Shown: positions 8,238-17,253 of the stretch, in pieces
Position numbering within the stretch: position 1 is the stretch's first letter
Layout of the letters: every line of letters begins with the position of its first letter
Assembly: GCF_036021035.1 (NCBI RefSeq)
Contig: NZ_CP107930.1
Location: 3,410,001 to 3,474,000, forward strand
DNA length: 64,000 nt
Reading direction: 5' to 3'
Origin: Kineococcus sp. NBC_00420
GTDB lineage: Bacteria > Actinomycetota > Actinomycetes > Actinomycetales > Kineococcaceae
Made by a program: the position numbers and the translations under genes
Notes under the pieces: generated by a model
Told to the model about the DNA's origin: nothing
Databases searched by the model: none
The model's input: the letters and a program-made list of their open reading frames with translations, nothing else

Positions 8238-8705
8238 TCAGGCCTGCAGACGGGTCCGCACGGCGGTGGAGACGCGCTTGCCGTCGGCGCGGGCTCCGAC
8301 CTTCGGCTTCAGCTGCGACATGACGGCGCCCATCGCACCCATGCCGGTCAGCCCCTCCGCCGTCGCGATGAGCACGGCCTCGTCCACGAGGGCGTCGAGC
8401 TCCTCGTCGGTGAGCGGGGTCGGCAGGTAGGTCTCGATGACGGAGAGCTCGGCGGTCTCGCGCTCGGACTGCTCGCTGCGCCCGGCGTCACCGAAGGCCT
8501 GCGCGGCCTCGCGACGCTTCTTCGCCTCGCGCTGCAGGACCGCGATGACCTCGTCGTCGGAGAGCGTGCGCGCCGACTTCCCGGCGACCTCCTCGGAGCG
8601 GACCGCCGTGAGGACCATCCGCAGCGTCGCCGACCGCAGCTCGTCCCGGGCCTTCATCGCGGTGGTCAGGTCGGCCTGGAGGGAGTCCTTGAGGGTGTCG
8701 CTCAT
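8238..8705 (-). CDS. GatB/YqeY domain protein
   Basis: 155 aa. The whole protein is a YqeY domain: LQADLTTAMKARDELRSATL at the N-terminus, AKKRREAAQAF in the middle and YLPTPLTDEELDALV plus MGAMGAVMSQLKPKVGARAD at the end. The fold is related to the tRNA-binding tail of GatB, but free-standing YqeY has no established reaction. Start ATG 8705. Divergent from the metallophosphoesterase with 57 nt between the start codons. Confidence 0.9.
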   Translation of the reverse strand: MSDTLKDSLQADLTTAMKARDELRSATLRMVLTAVRSEEVAGKSARTLSDDEVIAVLQREAKKRREAAQAFGDAGRSEQSERETAELSVIETYLPTPLTDEELDALVDEAVLIATAEGLTGMGAMGAVMSQLKPKVGARADGKRVSTAVRTRLQA

Positions 8706-8762
8706 GGGGCGATCCTCCCACCCCACCGCGACCCGTTTCCGCCCTCCGGCGAGGATGACCGG

Positions 8763-9689
8763 ATGCCCACTGCAGCGCGAGTCCTCCACCTGGCCGCCGG
8801 AACCGTCGGCGTCGGCGCGCTGGCCGGTGCCGCCGGCGTCGGCTACGCCGCGGGCTACGAGGTCCGCGCGTTCGTGCTCCGGCACGCCGTCGTGCCGGTC
8901 CTTCCCGTCGGTGCCGCGCCGCTGCGGGTCCTGCACCTCTCCGACCTGCACCTCGTCCCGCGTCAGCACCGCAAGCGCGCCTGGGTCGCGGCGCTCGCCG
9001 ACCTCGAACCCGACCTCGTCGTCACCACCGGGGACAACCTCGCCGCCCAGGACGCCGTCCCAGCCGTGCTGGAGACCTACGCGGGGCTGCTGCAGCGTCC
9101 GGGCGTCTTCGTCCTCGGCTCCAACGACTACTGGGCCCCGAAGCCGCGCAACTGGTCGAAGTACCTGAGGGGTCCCTCGGACGGTGGTGCCGGCGACGAG
9201 GCCGTCCGGCTGCCGACCGACGACCTCGTCCGCGGCTTCACCGACGCCGGCTGGGTCGACCTCGACAACGTCCGAACCCGGCTGACGGTCAAGGGCCTCG
9301 ACCTCGAGTTCGTCGGCGTCGACGACCCGCACCTGCGCTACGACCGCTACCACGACGTCGCCGGCCCCGCCGCGACCGACGCCGACCTCACCATCGGCGT
9401 CACCCACGCCCCCTACCGCCGCACCCTCGACGCGATGACCGCCGACGGCGCCGGCCTGCTCATCGCCGGCCACACCCACGGCGGCCAGCTCTGCGTGCCC
9501 GGCTTCGGGGCGCTCGTGACCAACTGCGACCTCCCGCGCAAGCAGGCCTCCGGGCTGTCCCGCTGGTCCGCGGCTCGCAAGGACGCCTGGCTGCACGTCT
9601 CCGCCGGTCTCGGGACCTCCCCCTACGCCCCGCTGCGCTTCGCCTGTCGCCCCGAGGCGACGCTGCTGGAGCTCGTGCCCCGCCGCTGA
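8763..9689 (+). CDS. Membrane-anchored metallophosphoesterase
   Basis: 308 aa, calcineurin-like phosphoesterase. N-terminal hydrophobic segment (about residues 8-32) then metal ligands LHLSDLHL, VTTGDN, LGSNDYW, GVTHAPY and IAGHTHGGQ in the correct order. The family includes YkuE-like phosphatases; its substrate here is unknown. The same gene follows ponA2 in mycobacteria (Rv3683), which supports the block being ancestral. GAGGAT lies 6 nt before ATG 8763 with no ribosome site, so the transcript may be leaderless. It is the last core gene before tRNA-Pro and the integrated element. Confidence 0.88.
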   Translation: MPTAARVLHLAAGTVGVGALAGAAGVGYAAGYEVRAFVLRHAVVPVLPVGAAPLRVLHLSDLHLVPRQHRKRAWVAALADLEPDLVVTTGDNLAAQDAVPAVLETYAGLLQRPGVFVLGSNDYWAPKPRNWSKYLRGPSDGGAGDEAVRLPTDDLVRGFTDAGWVDLDNVRTRLTVKGLDLEFVGVDDPHLRYDRYHDVAGPAATDADLTIGVTHAPYRRTLDAMTADGAGLLIAGHTHGGQLCVPGFGALVTNCDLPRKQASGLSRWSAARKDAWLHVSAGLGTSPYAPLRFACRPEATLLELVPRR

Positions 9690-9722
9690 CCCTTGTGGTC
9701 CCGGGGACCTGCCGAGGTGGGC

Positions 9723-9728
9723 TATCCT
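9723..9728 (+). promoter_or_regulatory. -10 element of tRNA-Pro
   Basis: TATCCT lies 37 nt before the mature 5' end of tRNA-Pro, in a short AT-richer patch of an otherwise GC-rich spacer. I do not see a clear -35. Confidence 0.45.
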
Positions 9729-9765
9729 CTACGAGGCCGCGCAGTTCGGCGGCCGTCAGCAGCAT

Positions 9766-9842
<77 letters not shown>

Positions 9843-9859
9843 GCAAGACCGCAGGTCAG

Positions 9860-9891
9860 AGGCCCGGAACCGTGAGAGCGGAGCCGGGCCT
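9860..9891 (+). terminator. Terminator after tRNA-Pro
   Basis: AGGCCCGG (9860-9867) pairs with CCGGGCCT (9884-9891) and is followed by TCGTCGTGT. It is inside the left end of the element. The rest of 9892-10038 shows nothing recognisable. Confidence 0.65.
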
Positions 9892-10038
9892 TCGTCGTGT
9901 GCGTGACTGACTGCGTGACTACGACGCCCCCGAGATGCTGAGACCACCCAGCGTCAACCGCAGCGTGTGTCCCCTAGACCCGCGTACCCCGAGCGTCCGA
10001 CGCGAGGCCGAGTGGTTCAGGCCCCGCCCATCCATCCG

Positions 10039-12411
10039 TCACGTGATGACGGGAGGCTCTTGCGGGACGGTCGGCGGGATACGGTTCGGGCCGGCCTCCA
10101 CGGGCCGAGGACGATCTTGAGGGTGCAACCGCACAGCGAGAACCGCAGCATCGTCTTCCGGGTGCGGCGGCAGCATCTCGGCCAAGACCGAATCCACGAG
10201 ATCATCGAGCGACCCGCCCCGCGCAGCCAGGACCTCCAAGGTGTCGCGCAACCTCTCCAGCCCAGCTGCCAACGGCTGGTCACGACGCTCCACCAGGCCG
10301 TCGGTGAACAACAGCAGCGTCGCCCCGCGGTCCAGGAGCACCTCAGACTCGTGACGCGGCAGGCTGGGCTCGACGCCGAGAAGGAGGTCGTAGCCGATGC
10401 CCGCCAGGGCAGTAACCGTCCTGTCGGGGTTGATCACCATCGCCGGTGGGTGACCTGCGCTGGACCACCGCACTCGGGTGACACCTCGTTGGGCTTCCTC
10501 GTGCTCCTGCTCCAGCCGTGCAGCCAGCGCGGTGGCGGTGGTCCCGATCTGCAACGTCTGCATGACCTCGTCGGTCTGGCGCAGGATGGCCGCCGGTCCC
10601 TCGTTGCCGATCGCACCGAAAGCGCGCAATGTGGAGCGGACCTGACTCATCGCCGCCGCCGACTGCGTGTCGTGGCCCAGGACATCACCGATGACCAGGA
10701 CGCTCGCGCCACCCGGCTGGATGAAGGCGTCGTACCAGTCCCCACCCACCTGTGCCGCCTCAGCAGCCGCCGTATAACGGACCACGATCTGCAGGTGGTC
10801 CGGCTGCACCGGACTGGTCAGCAACGAGCGCTGGAGACCTTCTGCGATGTCGCGGTGCTGCCGGTGCAACCGGGTCGCATCCAGAGCCAGGCCCGCACGG
10901 TCGGCCACCCCACGAGCAGTCGTCAGCTCCTCCTCGGTGAACGCGCCTCGCTCGGCCGAGGTGTAGAGGGACAAGATGCCGAGGGTGCGCCCCCGTCCAC
11001 GCAGGGGGAGCAGGTAGGCATCGTGCGGCGCCAGCTCCTCCAACGCCCGACGCCCGGCAGCATCGACGGGGAACGTCGCACTGATCTTGGTCACAGCGTC
11101 GTGGACGACGACAGGTTTGGAGTGCCGCAGGGCCCGCAGGACCGACGCATCGTCGCCGATCTCCTCGAACCGGTGCATCGCGTAGCGAGCGGCCACGGGG
11201 CGCAGCGCGGCATCGTGGTGCCAGCTCCCGGCATCGCGCAGACCGCGACGAAGCTCTCCGGCACCAGCGATCCTGGCCCGAACCGGGTCCGCCGCCGGGG
11301 CGTCGTCATCGATCAGCGTGACGATGCACCAGTCACCCAACGCGGGGACGAGCAGCTGAGCCAGCCCAGCCACCACCCCTTCGGCATCGGGTGCCGAGGT
11401 CAACGACTCGGTGACGTCGACCATGAGGTTCAGGCGCGCCGCGACCTGCTGCCCACGCTCTCGCTCGTCGGTGACGTCGTGCGTCGTGCCGATCAGCCGT
11501 ACCGCAGTGCCGTCGGCCCCGGTCAGCACCCGTCCACGCGCCTGCAGCCACCGCACGTGTGCGCCGGGGACGACGACGCGGTACGTCGTGAAGAACTCGC
11601 CAACGGTCTCCACCGACGCGCTCAACGTCGCTTCCACACCGTCACGGTCCTCAGGGTGGATGCGATCCATCACCTCACCCACAGCGGTCACCTGCGCACC
11701 AGGATCAGCAGGGTCCAGCCCGAACAGCAGGTACATCTGTTCGTCCCACGTGACCTGCTGCGTCAGGACGTCCAGGACGAAGACCCCGACCCCGGCTGCG
11801 TCGACCGCCAGCTCCAACAACGTGCTGTTCGTCTGGTGGTCTGCAGCCAGTGCGGCCAACTCGAGCTCGCTGACGACCAGGAAGGCGATCTGCTGCAGGG
11901 TCCGCACATCGGTCCGTGTCCAACTGCGGGGCGCGGGATCGAACACGCACAGGGACCCCACCGCGATCCCGGCAGAGCCCGTCAACGGGACACCCAGGTA
12001 GGCGCCCACCTGGCCCGAGGTGACCGCAGGCATCTGCTGGACCCGCACGTCGTTGACCGCGTCATCGATGATCATGGGGCCTTCAGAGGTGACGCTGAGC
12101 GTGCACATCGTCTCCTCCAGAGCGGTGGACGAGCCCACAGCTCCTGGGGCCAGCCCAGCACCACCGATGATGGAGTGTTCTCGGCCCAGCAACGAGACCT
12201 GCGTGGCATCCACGTCGAGCAGCTGCGCAGCGAGCATCGCGATCCGTTCGACACCCTGCGCACCGGGGTCGATGGCGGCGGCCAGACGTTCCGCAGCCCT
12301 GACCCTGGGAACGTCGTCCAGCAACGACCGCGCAGCAGCCTTGGCCTGTTCCGGCACCTGCACCGCCCGCCCGCTACGACCATCGTTCGACGCATCCGCC
12401 GAACCGCTCAC
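10039..12411 (-). CDS. GAF-PAS-GAF-SpoIIE (PP2C-type) sensor phosphatase, element cargo
   Basis: 790 aa soluble protein. Order: GAF (about 45-190), PAS with PAC (about 205-315; AHVRWLQARGRVL, RLIGTTHDVTDER), second GAF (about 330-490; DAYLLPLRGRGRTLGILSLY) and a SpoIIE/PP2C phosphatase (about 510-770) with metal-binding GGDWYDAF, VIGDVLGHD, WSSAGHPP, LLLFTDGLVERRD and the final DDAAVLAVRL. Such proteins dephosphorylate anti-sigma antagonists of the STAS type in partner-switching stress pathways. Start GTG 12411 has GGAGGAG 8 nt upstream. It lies between attL and the integrase, an unusual place, and has no anti-sigma or STAS partner nearby. GC is slightly below the flanking chromosome. Confidence 0.88.
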   Translation of the reverse strand: MSGSADASNDGRSGRAVQVPEQAKAAARSLLDDVPRVRAAERLAAAIDPGAQGVERIAMLAAQLLDVDATQVSLLGREHSIIGGAGLAPGAVGSSTALEETMCTLSVTSEGPMIIDDAVNDVRVQQMPAVTSGQVGAYLGVPLTGSAGIAVGSLCVFDPAPRSWTRTDVRTLQQIAFLVVSELELAALAADHQTNSTLLELAVDAAGVGVFVLDVLTQQVTWDEQMYLLFGLDPADPGAQVTAVGEVMDRIHPEDRDGVEATLSASVETVGEFFTTYRVVVPGAHVRWLQARGRVLTGADGTAVRLIGTTHDVTDERERGQQVAARLNLMVDVTESLTSAPDAEGVVAGLAQLLVPALGDWCIVTLIDDDAPAADPVRARIAGAGELRRGLRDAGSWHHDAALRPVAARYAMHRFEEIGDDASVLRALRHSKPVVVHDAVTKISATFPVDAAGRRALEELAPHDAYLLPLRGRGRTLGILSLYTSAERGAFTEEELTTARGVADRAGLALDATRLHRQHRDIAEGLQRSLLTSPVQPDHLQIVVRYTAAAEAAQVGGDWYDAFIQPGGASVLVIGDVLGHDTQSAAAMSQVRSTLRAFGAIGNEGPAAILRQTDEVMQTLQIGTTATALAARLEQEHEEAQRGVTRVRWSSAGHPPAMVINPDRTVTALAGIGYDLLLGVEPSLPRHESEVLLDRGATLLLFTDGLVERRDQPLAAGLERLRDTLEVLAARGGSLDDLVDSVLAEMLPPHPEDDAAVLAVRLHPQDRPRPVEAGPNRIPPTVPQEPPVIT

Positions 12412-12549
12412 CGTCGATCTCCTCCACCGTCAGGTCTGAGCCGTTCCCCGCCACCTTCGAGGTAGGGCCTCTGCCCATCATGACCGATGAGCGAGCACCG
12501 AGGACGTCACCACCCCCGATCCGAGGCTCAGCACGCCGTGGAACCACAC

Positions 12550-13731
12550 TCAAAGCTCTCGCTGGGTCTCGGCAGGGTCCGCAGCGAAGATTCGGTCCAT
12601 CACCACCGCACCCGACTGCACGACCGGGCGGATCTGCTTCCGGTAGACCAGCTCGGTCACCGCCGTGCTGCTGTGCCCGACGAGCCGCGAGATCTCCTCC
12701 AACGGCACCCCGCTGTCCGACAGCAGGGACACGAAACTGTGCCGCAGCTCCCGCGGCGTCCACTGGGACGCGTCGATGCCCTCAGCCGCAGCGAGAGCCG
12801 CCCGGAAGTCACGACGCACGTGCGAAGGGTCCAGAGACGTGCCGACTCTCGACGAGAAGACGAGACCGGTCTCGACCCACCGCGCACCAGCGATGACCCG
12901 GTCGCTCTCCTGCTGCACGCGCTGGGCCCGCAAAGCGTCGATGCACCGTTGCGGCAGAGCCAAGGTTCGCCGCGACTTGCGGGTCTTCGTGTCCCCGCCG
13001 ACCCGCACCGACCGCCACACCGCCACGTGCGCCGGAACCGGGGGCACGTCCTCCGGACGCCCGACGAGATCGACGTGGTCCCAGCGCAACGCCCGCAACT
13101 CTTCGGTTCGCGCGCCAGTCAGCATCGACAGCACGACGTAGCCGTACAGCCGGGTCGGCTCCACGGCCCGGAGAACGGCGTCGGCCTGCGCCATGGTCAG
13201 CGCCTTCGACGGCCGGCCGGCCTTGCCCTGCGGCACGCTGCACAACGCCACGACGTTGCGCTTCACCTTGTCCCGCGCCATCGCCCGCTTCACCGAACGG
13301 TTCAGCACCGAGTGGATGCCTTGCAACGTTCGGGTGCTGAGCGTCTGCGCCTTGCGGACCAACCAACGGTCAACGTCCTCGGCGCTGAGGTCACGCAGCC
13401 GCCGTGCACCCATGTCCGGGATGACGTGGGTGCGAGCGAGGATCTGATTGGTAGTGATGGTCGTCTCCGAGCGCCCGTGCAGGCCGTAGGCGAGCCAGTC
13501 CTCGACGGCCTGGGCCACGGTGTAGTCGTGCGGGGCGATGGCCAAGCCGTCGTCCTGATCGCGCAGCACCTCTTTCAGCTTGGCGCGGGCCTCGGTCTTC
13601 GTCGTGCCGCTACCGCGCTTGACGATCCGCTTACCGGCAGGGGTGAAGCCGAGACTGACGCTGGCGATCCACCGTTGCCGCTTCTCATCCCAGTGCAGAC
13701 CGCCCTCACCCCGCCCACGACGGGTGGGCAT
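12550..13731 (-). CDS. int: Tyrosine recombinase (integrase) of the element
   Basis: 393 aa. An N-terminal arm-type domain (GEGGLHWDEKRQRWIASVSLG) precedes a core-binding SAM-like domain and the catalytic domain with Arg in LTGARTEELRALRW, HxxR in ELRHSFVSLL, His in LVGHSSTAVT and nucleophile Tyr in TELVYRKQI. It catalyses site-specific integration and excision at tRNA-Pro. Start ATG 13731 shares one base with the xis stop (TGATG), so int and xis are co-translated. Longer in-frame upstream readings overlap xis and are not used. Confidence 0.95.
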   Translation of the reverse strand: MPTRRGRGEGGLHWDEKRQRWIASVSLGFTPAGKRIVKRGSGTTKTEARAKLKEVLRDQDDGLAIAPHDYTVAQAVEDWLAYGLHGRSETTITTNQILARTHVIPDMGARRLRDLSAEDVDRWLVRKAQTLSTRTLQGIHSVLNRSVKRAMARDKVKRNVVALCSVPQGKAGRPSKALTMAQADAVLRAVEPTRLYGYVVLSMLTGARTEELRALRWDHVDLVGRPEDVPPVPAHVAVWRSVRVGGDTKTRKSRRTLALPQRCIDALRAQRVQQESDRVIAGARWVETGLVFSSRVGTSLDPSHVRRDFRAALAAAEGIDASQWTPRELRHSFVSLLSDSGVPLEEISRLVGHSSTAVTELVYRKQIRPVVQSGAVVMDRIFAADPAETQREL

Positions 13732-13931
13732 CAGGCCGCGTCCTCGAGAGAAGCGATGTACTCCACCAGCGCCTCGTACGGGATGAGCCGCGTGCGCCCC
13801 TCGTGCACCGAGCGCAGACGACCGGAACGCAGGAGTTCGAAGATGACGCTGCGACTCAGGCTCAAAGCGTCGGCGGCATCCTGCACGCGGTACAGGAGAC
13901 GGGTCGGGGCGGTGCGCTGCTCGTGGTTCAT
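13731..13931 (-). CDS. xis: Excisionase (MerR-like helix-turn-helix, Xis)
   Basis: 66 aa. LLYRVQDAADALSLSRSVIF and ELLRSGRLRSVHEGRTRLIP are the winged-helix signature of DNA-binding excisionases (helix_turn_helix, excisionase family). Preceded by AAAGGA 6 nt before the ATG. It directs Int towards excision and, in AICEs, is usually transcribed with rep and int. Directly upstream are two tandem 15-bp repeats that may be its binding sites. Confidence 0.92.
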   Translation of the reverse strand: MNHEQRTAPTRLLYRVQDAADALSLSRSVIFELLRSGRLRSVHEGRTRLIPYEALVEYIASLEDAA

Positions 13932-13945
13932 CGTGAGTCCTTTGC

Positions 13946-13975
13946 GAGGTCGAAGCGGTAGAGGTCGGAGCGGTA
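13946..13975. repeat. Tandem 15-bp repeats between rep and xis
   Basis: GAGGTCGAAGCGGTA is followed immediately by GAGGTCGGAGCGGTA (14 of 15 identical) and a weaker third unit begins at 13976. They lie just upstream of xis on the minus strand and downstream of rep. Iteron-like spacing suggests a protein-binding site. Confidence 0.55.
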
Positions 13976-13979
13976 AGGG

Positions 13980-15455
13980 TCAGAGCAGGGAGGCGCGACG
14001 GGCGCGGGCACGATCGTCGGACCACTCGCGGGCTTGTGCGGCGGCAGTAGCGGCGAGAGCGGCGTCTCCCGCGTTCAGCCAACCGATGCCGTCCAGTGCC
14101 CAGGAACTGACGACGAGCGTCGACTCCTCGGCGTCAGGCGCATCGACGTCCGCTGTTGGGTTCGTGCGCCCCGTCAGGCGGTCCCGCAACTGCTGGACCG
14201 ACCACCGTTTCCGCGCTGAGCGCAACCGGCCCAGGGTGGTGGAGTAGCGGCGGGACTTCGTGGAGAAGTGCCCCCGGAACCCGAGCATCGCTCCCCACTT
14301 CGCCAGCGGCAGGTACTGCGGCCCACCGGTCCGGGCGAGGTGCTGCACCTCGGCGAGCAGACGGCAGACGTGCTCCACAACGCCCATCCGCCGCGCCGCG
14401 TCGGCATCACGCAGACCAGACGGGAGGCCGAAGTCATCACAGGCTTTCGTGGCGTACTTCGCGATGTAGGCCGCGACCGTCTCCGGGTGCAGGCCGTCGT
14501 CGGGGTGGTCGGCACGGCCGGCCTCGCGAGTCGCCGCGGTGGTCACGGCGCGAGCATCGACCTGCGTCCCGAACCGCAACCGGCGTAGCCCACCGCGTGC
14601 TTCGGTCGCGGGGGCGTCGAACCACACCCGGGCCGCGGCGACGTGAACCAGCTCGCACAACTGCTGCGCGCTCACCCCAACCAGCGGGGGAGGGAAATCC
14701 ATCGAGTCCGTGGGCGGCCCGTCGAGGCGGACGAGTGCGTGGAAGTGCACCACCCCACGACGCTGGAATTCCGCGACCTTCGCGAACGACACCCGCACCA
14801 GCGAGTGTGCTGCCGTCTGCGTCAGGCCCAGGTGCGCGGCCAGCGCCCGACGCAGCGCGATGGTGAACCGTCGCCACAGCTCCGGGGACCACCACTGCCA
14901 CACGACGTGCCCGGTGTAGTCGTAGCACTCCGCGCACAACGGCTGCCCCAGGCGGCGGTCGCCGTCGGCGTGCACGGTCCGGCAGCCAATCGGGTTTCCG
15001 TGCTCACACATCGCGGACGTTGACCGGGGACGGCACATGCTCGGACGGCCGTTCCTGCGACGCAGCCCGTGCACCGCACCGAAGGAAGGGGCGGTCAGAG
15101 TGGCGAACACCAGCGGGTGCGTAGCCACCGACTCCGGAACACCCTTCATCCCGCCCGCCGCACCAGCGGCGAGCAGGTGCCACATGTCGCCCTTGTACTC
15201 GTGAGAACACGACGGGCAGACGCTGGCGCGGCGGTTACCGCAACGGGTGTAGAGCACCCCGTCCGGTTCGTTCGCGGAGTCGTAGGTCGAGAGCACTTCG
15301 CCCGTGGCGCGGTCGACGGTGGTGGCCTGGCCCCGCAGTCGGATGGGGCGGGCGCAGTGCCCGCAGTTCGCAGCCTGCTCGGCCCAGCGGTCGAAGGTGG
15401 GCGACAGCAGTCGACGACCGACCTCAGCCTCTGCGGTGGGAGACATGGCGTTCAC
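13980..15455 (-). CDS. RepSA-like replication initiator of the element
   Basis: 491 aa. Zinc-ligand Cys pairs occur near the N-terminus (CGHCARPI, CPSCSHEYKG), then LVFATLTAPSFGAVH, the metal-binding HxH in GVVHFHALVRLDG and the likely catalytic tyrosine region VAAYIAKYATK. This is the RepSA pattern of pSAM2-type AICEs, which replicate briefly by rolling circle after excision. GTG 15455 overlaps the tra stop by 4 nt and has GGAGGG upstream; the in-frame ATG at 15446 is an alternative. Gene order tra-rep-xis-int on one strand indicates a single operon. Confidence 0.9.
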   Translation of the reverse strand: MNAMSPTAEAEVGRRLLSPTFDRWAEQAANCGHCARPIRLRGQATTVDRATGEVLSTYDSANEPDGVLYTRCGNRRASVCPSCSHEYKGDMWHLLAAGAAGGMKGVPESVATHPLVFATLTAPSFGAVHGLRRRNGRPSMCRPRSTSAMCEHGNPIGCRTVHADGDRRLGQPLCAECYDYTGHVVWQWWSPELWRRFTIALRRALAAHLGLTQTAAHSLVRVSFAKVAEFQRRGVVHFHALVRLDGPPTDSMDFPPPLVGVSAQQLCELVHVAAARVWFDAPATEARGGLRRLRFGTQVDARAVTTAATREAGRADHPDDGLHPETVAAYIAKYATKACDDFGLPSGLRDADAARRMGVVEHVCRLLAEVQHLARTGGPQYLPLAKWGAMLGFRGHFSTKSRRYSTTLGRLRSARKRWSVQQLRDRLTGRTNPTADVDAPDAEESTLVVSSWALDGIGWLNAGDAALAATAAAQAREWSDDRARARRASLL

Positions 15456-16954
15456 GCCGCACCCTCCTCACCGCAGGTGTTTGCGTCATCGTGGGAGTCG
15501 TTGTCGACGACGGAGAACACGGGCCGGGATCCCGGCGTTCTGTTGGGCGCGTGAGTGCGGGCGAGTTCCCCGATCGCCTGGTCGTCGTAGTAGGCGGCGC
15601 GGACCCGGACGGGTTCGCGGACGCCGTCGACTTTGACGTAGGCGACACCGGGGGAGGTATCGGGGATCTGGTGGCACAGCGCCCCGGACTCCCGAGCCCC
15701 CTCACCGAGGACCATGTCGACCTGAGCCTTCTCATCCAGACGCATCGCGACCTTTGTCGGGAACAGGTTGCGCAGGCCCAGGACCTCCTTGCGGGGGTCC
15801 TGCAACGCCGCGACCAGGACCACGCCGGGTGCGCGTCCTTGTGTGGCGATGGCGGCCAAGGCTTTCTCTGCGCGATCGCGGAGTTTGCGGTCGGGGGTGT
15901 AGGCGGTGAGTAGGGCGACCTCGTCGACCAGGACTACCAGCAGCGGTTCCCGGGTACTCGGTTCGTGACGGCGGGACGTTCCGGCCATCCGAGCGGCCCG
16001 TTCGGTCATGAGGACCGCGGCGTTCTCCAACAACTGCACGCCGTCGTCGACGGTGGTCGCGAACCGGGTGAACAGCGCCCGGCCCGGCTGCAGTTCCATC
16101 CCAGCCTTCCCGTCCACGGCCCACACCTGCACCAGTCCGTCGCGGATGCCCCCGGCGATGCCGCCGAGCAGGGACCACACCACCGAGCCCTTCCCAGCCC
16201 CGGTGACCCCGACGATCAGGACGTGGGTTGCGGCCAACCGCAACAGCCACGGCTGCCCGTCCTCCCGTAACCCGACCGGGACGGCGGCGGCGTCCAGTGC
16301 GTCCGGGACGGGCAGCGGGGTGACGACCTGGGCGAGGGGGTCGCCGTACAGCCAGGTGACGACCGCGGCGCGGGGACCGGTCTTGCGGACCCGACACGAC
16401 CACGCCCCGCACGCCGCACCCAACGTCTCCGCCGCCGAGGCGAAATCGTCGACGGTCTGCCCGGCCACGACCTGTACCCGGCCGGTCAGGACCAGGTGCT
16501 CGCGAGAGGCCCAGCGCAGCCGGGACAACCCCGGTGTCCACGACTCTCGCCGCCCAGAGCGTCGGTCGGTCACGGCCATCGCCAGGCCGACCCGTTCGCA
16601 CAGTCCCGGCCAGTTGCGGCGGATCGCCCGCTGCTTGCGGCGCCGCCACGCGGGTTGAGCCAAGAAACGGTCGAAGGACACCGGCCACAGGAGCCGCCAC
16701 ACCAGCAGCGCCACCACGAGGACCGCGACGACGATGCCGAGCACGAGGAGGTGGTTGCTCGTGTAGGCCCACCACCCGGTGACCAGGACGGCCGCGATGA
16801 GCGGGAAACGCCACGCGAGCTGTGCGGCCGTCTTGACCATCCACCAGACCAGAGACAGCATCGAGAGGACCAGCTCGGCAATCCAGTCGTCAGAGGTGGC
16901 GGTGCCCTGCTGGGACGGCTGGTGGGTCACGACACCCTGCGGACGGCCACCCAT
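15452..16954 (-). CDS. FtsK/SpoIIIE-like DNA translocase (TraSA/TraB-like)
   Basis: 500 aa. Three predicted membrane helices in about residues 25-95 (AELVLSMLSLVWWMV and VLGIVVAVLVVALLVW are the clearest), then a RecA-like motor with Walker A GVTGAGKGS and Walker B LLVVLVDEVALLT, and ALQDPRKEVLGLRNLFPTKV near the end. In AICEs this hexameric pump moves double-stranded DNA between mycelia or cells. Start ATG 16954 has GGAGG 7 nt upstream; GTG 16957 is possible. Sole conjugation motor of the element; no relaxase gene is present, as expected for the TraB route. Confidence 0.93.
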   Translation of the reverse strand: MGGRPQGVVTHQPSQQGTATSDDWIAELVLSMLSLVWWMVKTAAQLAWRFPLIAAVLVTGWWAYTSNHLLVLGIVVAVLVVALLVWRLLWPVSFDRFLAQPAWRRRKQRAIRRNWPGLCERVGLAMAVTDRRSGRRESWTPGLSRLRWASREHLVLTGRVQVVAGQTVDDFASAAETLGAACGAWSCRVRKTGPRAAVVTWLYGDPLAQVVTPLPVPDALDAAAVPVGLREDGQPWLLRLAATHVLIVGVTGAGKGSVVWSLLGGIAGGIRDGLVQVWAVDGKAGMELQPGRALFTRFATTVDDGVQLLENAAVLMTERAARMAGTSRRHEPSTREPLLVVLVDEVALLTAYTPDRKLRDRAEKALAAIATQGRAPGVVLVAALQDPRKEVLGLRNLFPTKVAMRLDEKAQVDMVLGEGARESGALCHQIPDTSPGVAYVKVDGVREPVRVRAAYYDDQAIGELARTHAPNRTPGSRPVFSVVDNDSHDDANTCGEEGAA

Positions 16955-17253
16955 CACGCCACCTCCGGCGTGCGCAGCCGTGCACGGCTCGCGGGGTGGC
17001 GGGACACCGAACGCAGCCGGGCGGCCTGTTCGGCTGCGACGGTGGCCAGGTAGTGGCACTCCGCTGCTTCCTGGGGGTCAATCGGTCCGTAGTGCTCGGC
17101 GAGCCGTCCGAACAGCTCGGCTTTGCGCTCGACCCATGCCGCCCGTTCCTGCAGCGGGGTCTGGGAACCGGGGCGGGAACGCAGCAGTGCCCCGAGCTGT
17201 GTGGTGATGCTTTCCCGTTCGTCCTGCTCCGCCCGAAGCTGGTCGGCGCGCAT
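16954..17253 (-). CDS. Small helical AICE protein of unknown function
   Basis: 99 aa, start ATG 17253. Highly charged and helical: MRADQLRAEQDERESITTQL, then AERKAELFGRLAEHYGP-like and EAAECHYLATVAAEQAARLR. No catalytic motif or membrane segment. It sits between the tra gene and the preceding small gene with one-base overlaps (TGATG) on both sides, so it is an operon member, and genes of this size and place are common upstream of AICE tra genes. I do not recognise a function. Confidence 0.75.
   Translation of the reverse strand: MRADQLRAEQDERESITTQLGALLRSRPGSQTPLQERAAWVERKAELFGRLAEHYGPIDPQEAAECHYLATVAAEQAARLRSVSRHPASRARLRTPEVA

Noticed and set aside
10039-12411. The SpoIIE-type gene as a host gene displaced by the element.
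   Set aside because: It lies inside the 18-bp direct repeats and on the same side as int; I keep it as cargo unless an empty site shows otherwise.
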